A stretch of DNA of 36,520 bases. Origin: Roseovarius sp. (GTDB lineage: Bacteria; Pseudomonadota; Alphaproteobacteria; Rhodobacterales; Rhodobacteraceae). This document shows positions 33,299-36,520 of this stretch, piece after piece (positions within the stretch are counted from its first letter, which is position 1; every line of letters begins with the position of its first letter). Under the pieces are notes generated by a model. The model was given only the letters and a program-made list of their open reading frames with translations. It made no database searches and was not told where the DNA came from. A program made the position numbers and the translations under genes. Location of the stretch: assembly GCA_029212365.1 (NCBI GenBank), contig JARGOC010000034.1, forward strand, positions 1 through 36,520, read 5' to 3'.

Positions 33299-34840
33299 CT
33301 ATGCCGCGCTTCTGTCGACGCTCTGCAGAACAGTCGACAGCGGCAATTCCTTCAGCAGCATCGAGAGCAGGAAGGCCAGAACGGCGAGGCAGGCGGCGAA
33401 CAGGAAGACCGGGTGCATGGCGTGGGAGAAAGCGCTGAGCACGGTCTCCTGCATGTCCAGGGGCAGGGCGGATATGGCTTCAGCGTCCAGTGCCGCCATG
33501 CTGGTCGTGTCCTGCCCGGGAAACAGTTCCGTCAGCCTTGCAGCGGTCGCGGCTGAAAACAATGCACCGAAAACCGAGGTTCCGATAGAGCCGCCGATCA
33601 AGCGGAACATGTTTGCGCTGGCCGTCGCAACGCCGATCTGCGAAACGGGGGCGGCGTTTTGCAATGCCGCGACGCCCACACTCATGACCGGTCCGATGCC
33701 AGTGCCTGTAACGAACATGTAAAGCGAGACCTGCCACAGCGGCATCTCGGCAGTCAGGGTCGACATCAGCAGCATGCCGATGATCAGAATTCCGGTGGAT
33801 AGAACAGGCAGGAATTTGTAACGGCCGGTCCGCGTCATGGTCCGTCCCGCCAGAAACGAACCGCCGATCAGGCCAACCATCATCGGCAGTATGAGCATGC
33901 CGGAAACCGTCGGGCTGATGCCTTTGACCACCTGCAGGAACAACGGCAGGAATGTCAGCGTGCCGAACATCGTCGCGCCCACCATGAAGCCGACGGAATT
34001 GATCACCACGAAAGTGTTGATGCGAAAAAGGGTGAGTGGCAAAATCGGTTCGGCGGCGCGGCTTTCGGCAAAAATGAATGCGCCGAGGCATACAAGGATA
34101 ATGGCGATCAGCGCCACCATCGGGGGGGAACTCCAGGGGTGGGTTGTTCCACCGGTATTGGCGAGCAAAACCACGGCTGAAAGAAACCCGGCCAGCAGGA
34201 TGGCGCCGGCATAATCGATCTTGCGGGCAACGGGCCTGACCGTGGATTGCAGCGCAATCGCCAGAATGAGGATTGCGCCAATACCAATGGGCAGATTGAT
34301 GAAGAAAATCCAGTGCCAGTTCAGATGCTCAACGAAAAACCCACCGACCAATGGCCCGATGACCGTTGAAATACCAAAGACCGCGCCCATCAGGCCTTGA
34401 GCCCGGCCACGTTCGCGTGGCGGCAGCACGTCGGCTATGACAGCCATGACAACAACGATCAGTCCGCCGGCGCCAAACCCCTGGATGGCACGGCCGGCGA
34501 CAATGACACCCATGCTGCCGGCTAGGCCGGAAAGCAACGATCCCAGCATGAAAATCATGATGCCGCACTGCAAGATAATCTTGCGGCCGAAAAGATCACC
34601 GAGTTTGCCGAAGATCGGTGCGCCAACGGTCGAGGCCAGAAGGTAGGCGGTCACAACCCAGGTGATGTGATCGAGGCCTCCAAGGTCTCGTACAATAGTC
34701 GGCAAAGCCGTGGCGACGACAGTCTGGCCCAGAGACGCCACAAAAAGCACTGTGGAAACAACCATGAGAACCACACGAACGGGCTGCGTGTCTGCGGCTG
34801 CGGTTTGGGTGTCCGTTGAGGTCACAATACAGGCTTTCAC
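33299..34840 (-). CDS. DHA2-family (EmrB/QacA-type) MFS drug efflux transporter
   Basis: A 513-residue inner-membrane protein with about 14 hydrophobic helices. LGQTVVATALPTIVRDLGG matches the first-helix motif of DHA2 drug:proton antiporters, GKLGDLFGRKI is the MFS loop 2-3 motif, and VIGPLVGGFFVEHLNWHWIF with INLPIG the helix-5 antiporter motif. It exports toxic hydrophobic compounds using the proton gradient. The start is a GTG at 34840; another GTG at 34825 is equally possible because neither has a good ribosome site. It is divergent from a MarR regulator with a clear operator between them. No adaptor (EmrA-type) gene is adjacent. Confidence 0.92.
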   Translation of the reverse strand: MKACIVTSTDTQTAAADTQPVRVVLMVVSTVLFVASLGQTVVATALPTIVRDLGGLDHITWVVTAYLLASTVGAPIFGKLGDLFGRKIILQCGIMIFMLGSLLSGLAGSMGVIVAGRAIQGFGAGGLIVVVMAVIADVLPPRERGRAQGLMGAVFGISTVIGPLVGGFFVEHLNWHWIFFINLPIGIGAILILAIALQSTVRPVARKIDYAGAILLAGFLSAVVLLANTGGTTHPWSSPPMVALIAIILVCLGAFIFAESRAAEPILPLTLFRINTFVVINSVGFMVGATMFGTLTFLPLFLQVVKGISPTVSGMLILPMMVGLIGGSFLAGRTMTRTGRYKFLPVLSTGILIIGMLLMSTLTAEMPLWQVSLYMFVTGTGIGPVMSVGVAALQNAAPVSQIGVATASANMFRLIGGSIGTSVFGALFSAATAARLTELFPGQDTTSMAALDAEAISALPLDMQETVLSAFSHAMHPVFLFAACLAVLAFLLSMLLKELPLSTVLQSVDRSAA

Positions 34841-34936
34841 TTATGCATGGTTTGGTCAGAGTCTGTACCGATCAAAAGCTCAGTCGGTCCAAGTCTGACC
34901 AAGGCAGGCAAATGCGGCAAATAGATGCTAATTACA

Positions 34937-34965
34937 CATATCTTACAAAAGCATTTACATGTCAA
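34937..34965 (-). promoter_or_regulatory. Candidate efflux-pump promoter
   Basis: On the minus strand TTGACA (34965 to 34960) is a perfect -35, with GATATG 17 bases on as a weak -10. The -35 lies inside the MarR palindrome cluster, so binding there would block the polymerase. Confidence 0.5.
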
Positions 34966-34982
34966 CAGCATGTAATTACATG
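34955..34982. promoter_or_regulatory. MarR operator with three ordered half-sites
   Basis: TTACATG (34955-34961), CATGTAA (34969-34975) and TTACATG (34976-34982) occur in a row. The first two form an inverted repeat with a seven-base spacer; the last two make the perfect 14-base palindrome CATGTAATTACATG. It lies 26 bases before the MarR start and over the pump's predicted -35, as expected for a MarR repressor controlling both genes. Confidence 0.65.
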
Positions 34983-35008
34983 GATGGTGGAGGAACGAGG
35001 GCCTGTCC

Positions 35009-35530
35009 ATGAACAATGACGAAGAACTGAAGGCAAAATTGATTGCGGACGGCTTGAGCGAGCGGGTCGCTGATGCGGCATTGGAGCTGGAAGCAACGAT
35101 GCAGCGCTGGCGACGCAGGGCCATTCAACGCAAGCCCGAGCGTCAGGCAATCGAGGTGCTGAACCTTGATCTGGATGTTCCGCAGCTTGATGTACTGACG
35201 GCCATACGGGCGCCGCTGGTGGAATTTGGCCCCGATGCGGGCCAGGAAACCATGGTGGCGACGGTCGCCCAGCGCCTGGCGATCGATCCCTCCCGCGCCA
35301 GCCGGATGATCAGTGACCTGATTGAAGCCGGCTATGTCAGCCGCGACGTCAGCCAGAGCGACGCGCGCCGCACCATTGTCGTGCTGAGCGAGCGCGGCGA
35401 ACAGGTGGTTTCACAAGTGCGGGCCCTCAAGATAAGGCTTGTTGGCGAATTTCTGTCTGACTGGGATGCGAAGGATATTGAAACTTTTGCACCGCTGCTG
35501 GCGCGGTTCAGCGAGTGGTCGGGAAAATAA
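35009..35530 (+). CDS. MarR-family transcriptional regulator
   Basis: A 173-residue protein. The winged helix-turn-helix lies at about 70-150: TMVATVAQRLAIDPSRASRMISDLIEAGYVSRDVSQSDARRTIVVLSERG contains the recognition helix and the conserved wing with the Asp-x-Arg-Arg core. The N-terminal 35 residues form an added helix that is somewhat longer than usual. It is divergent from the DHA2 efflux gene and is presumably its local repressor, released by the drug or metabolite the pump exports. The ligand is unknown. Confidence 0.92.
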   Translation: MNNDEELKAKLIADGLSERVADAALELEATMQRWRRRAIQRKPERQAIEVLNLDLDVPQLDVLTAIRAPLVEFGPDAGQETMVATVAQRLAIDPSRASRMISDLIEAGYVSRDVSQSDARRTIVVLSERGEQVVSQVRALKIRLVGEFLSDWDAKDIETFAPLLARFSEWSGK

Positions 35531-35551
35531 CGGCCAGCTGGGGCGGATGGA

Positions 35552-35570
35552 CCACACCGGCACGGTGGGG
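35552..35570. terminator. Weak hairpin between convergent MarR and HNH genes
   Basis: CACCG at 35555-35559 pairs with CGGTG at 35563-35567 around GCA, with two further G-C pairs outside one mismatch. It lies in the 45 bp gap between two converging genes, so it may serve as a terminator, but no T-run follows. Confidence 0.25.
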
Positions 35571-35575
35571 CTTGC

Positions 35576-36520
35576 TCACACCTTGAAGCAATTCTCCCGG
35601 TGCCACTGGAGGTATCGGGGATGTGGGCGATGACTCGGGTGCTTCGGGGCATGGGCCTTGCCGCTGTCTGCTACCATTCCCCAAATCTGTTCCGGATCGT
35701 TGACGTGGCGTGAAACCATGATGTCGAGATCGTCGCTGAGGCCGATAAGTCCGCGGTCAAACATCCAGTGCACTGTACCAGATAGTGCAATGCCATTTCG
35801 TATTGTGTCTGGTCCGTGTGCTGCGACAGGTTTTATATGGGCAGCTTCCACTTCTGCGCGTCCGCCACCATTGATGAGCTTCAGTCCCGTAATGGCGCAG
35901 CGGCTGTCGTAGGCTTCCAGAACCAATCTGCGAAACACCCTGTCGCGCGGGATACGACTGATGGTCTGCTCGACGCATGCGCGGTCATTGTCGTAAATGA
36001 ACTCCACCGCCTCATCATCGGCTTCATTCTCTTTCTGAATCTCCAGGTTTTTGTCGATACGCGGCAGGAGAACGGTTTCCTCCGGAAAACCCTTCAACAC
36101 AATCGCGTTGAAATCAGCATCGGAAATGGGTCTGATCGCCCATTGGATCTTGCCGCCATTAAGTGAGCCGTCGGGCTTCCGAAGCTCAGATTCCATGAAG
36201 CCGTCGGCTGTTCTGAAAGACACGAACTCCTCAAATGGCAGAAATGTGCCGGGTGCAATGCGCGCAATGAACATGTCATCTTTGAGGGCATCGGCGACAA
36301 TATTCTCTATTTTTGCGATACCCGTATAGCCGAGGCGACCGCCGCCGCCACGCGGCTCGTAATAGACAATCCAGTCTTTTTCAAAATGTTTTGCCCGGTT
36401 CAGATATCGTTTGGGAAATTGATACTGTTCTTCAGGGAAATCGTCATATTTGGAGTCTGCACGATGGACAAGGACGAAACCGCTCGCGCGGTATTGGCGC
36501 TTGTTGCGGGTGATACATGC
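35576..36520 (-). CDS. HNH endonuclease, N-terminus beyond the window
   Basis: The frame is open from its stop at 35576 to the right edge (about 314 residues), so the gene is partial here; an internal ATG at 36274 is not the true start because conserved sequence continues upstream. The C-terminal part has CAITGLKL, VEAAHIKPVAAHGPDTIRNG, ALSGTVHWMFDRGLI: an HNH_2-type nuclease with both His residues and the Asn. The N-terminal part, with VHRADSKYDDFPEEQYQFP and DWIVYYEPRGGGG, resembles the PUA-like module seen in front of HNH domains of restriction-type proteins. That suggests a nuclease that reads modified or particular DNA. No methylase is visible in the window. Defence role is inference from family. 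Confidence 0.85.
   Translation of the reverse strand, partial: ACITRNKRQYRASGFVLVHRADSKYDDFPEEQYQFPKRYLNRAKHFEKDWIVYYEPRGGGGRLGYTGIAKIENIVADALKDDMFIARIAPGTFLPFEEFVSFRTADGFMESELRKPDGSLNGGKIQWAIRPISDADFNAIVLKGFPEETVLLPRIDKNLEIQKENEADDEAVEFIYDNDRACVEQTISRIPRDRVFRRLVLEAYDSRCAITGLKLINGGGRAEVEAAHIKPVAAHGPDTIRNGIALSGTVHWMFDRGLIGLSDDLDIMVSRHVNDPEQIWGMVADSGKAHAPKHPSHRPHPRYLQWHRENCFKV

Noticed and set aside
1..36520. CRISPR arrays, tRNA or rRNA genes, insertion sequences
   Set aside because: No regularly spaced repeats, no cloverleaf-like segment that I could recognise, and no transposase-like protein were found by reading both strands; a dedicated search program could still find short RNAs.

Overview
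The window looks like a chromosomal segment of a metabolically versatile alphaproteobacterium. The grounds are the GC-rich coding style, the single-chain indolepyruvate oxidoreductase, TAXI-type TRAP transport, ribose-type ABC transport and dense catabolic clusters with dedicated regulators. Genus cannot be decided from the sequence. Two blocks (about 1-4600 and 20750-22140) are visibly more AT-rich than the rest and look acquired.

Layout. (1) 52-4298, minus strand: a tight operon with overlapping genes. It encodes a three-part fusion (DEDD exonuclease, DUF429, P-loop nucleotide kinase-like), a short adenylosuccinate synthetase whose P-loop carries Ser where PurA has its catalytic Asp (as remembered for phage PurZ), a membrane-anchored dCTP deaminase/dUTPase-fold protein that appears to lack the catalytic Glu, and a truncated conserved gene. 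This is the strongest candidate for an undescribed system: a nucleotide-centred defence or conflict module. (2) 4616-7038: LysR regulator, DoxX-like membrane protein and a CatE-type VOC protein. (3) 7117-20733: an IclR-controlled catabolic cluster with a split transketolase, GldA-like dehydrogenase, SDR, Baeyer-Villiger monooxygenase, MBL hydrolase, a ribose-type ABC importer whose ATPase is fused to a permease, and a flavodoxin-like reductase. Two near-identical promoter/operator elements, one before the transketolase genes and one before the monooxygenase, tie the two halves together. (4) 21274-21855: an orphan PIN-domain protein in an AT-rich patch. (5) 22146-29176: a sulfate or phosphate ester cluster with a sulfatase-superfamily hydrolase, an SdsA-like alkylsulfatase, a fused TRAP permease, a TAXI binding protein and a 3-alpha-hydroxysteroid-dehydrogenase-like SDR. 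(6) 29202-33225: fused indolepyruvate:ferredoxin oxidoreductase with a divergent Lrp/AsnC regulator. (7) 33299-35530: DHA2-family efflux pump with a divergent MarR regulator and a clear palindromic operator between them. (8) 35576 to the right edge: an HNH endonuclease whose N-terminus runs off the window.

Most of the window is regulator plus catabolic or efflux operon pairs. The two ends carry defence-like nucleases. No tRNA, rRNA, CRISPR array, transposase, integrase or prophage structural gene was seen.
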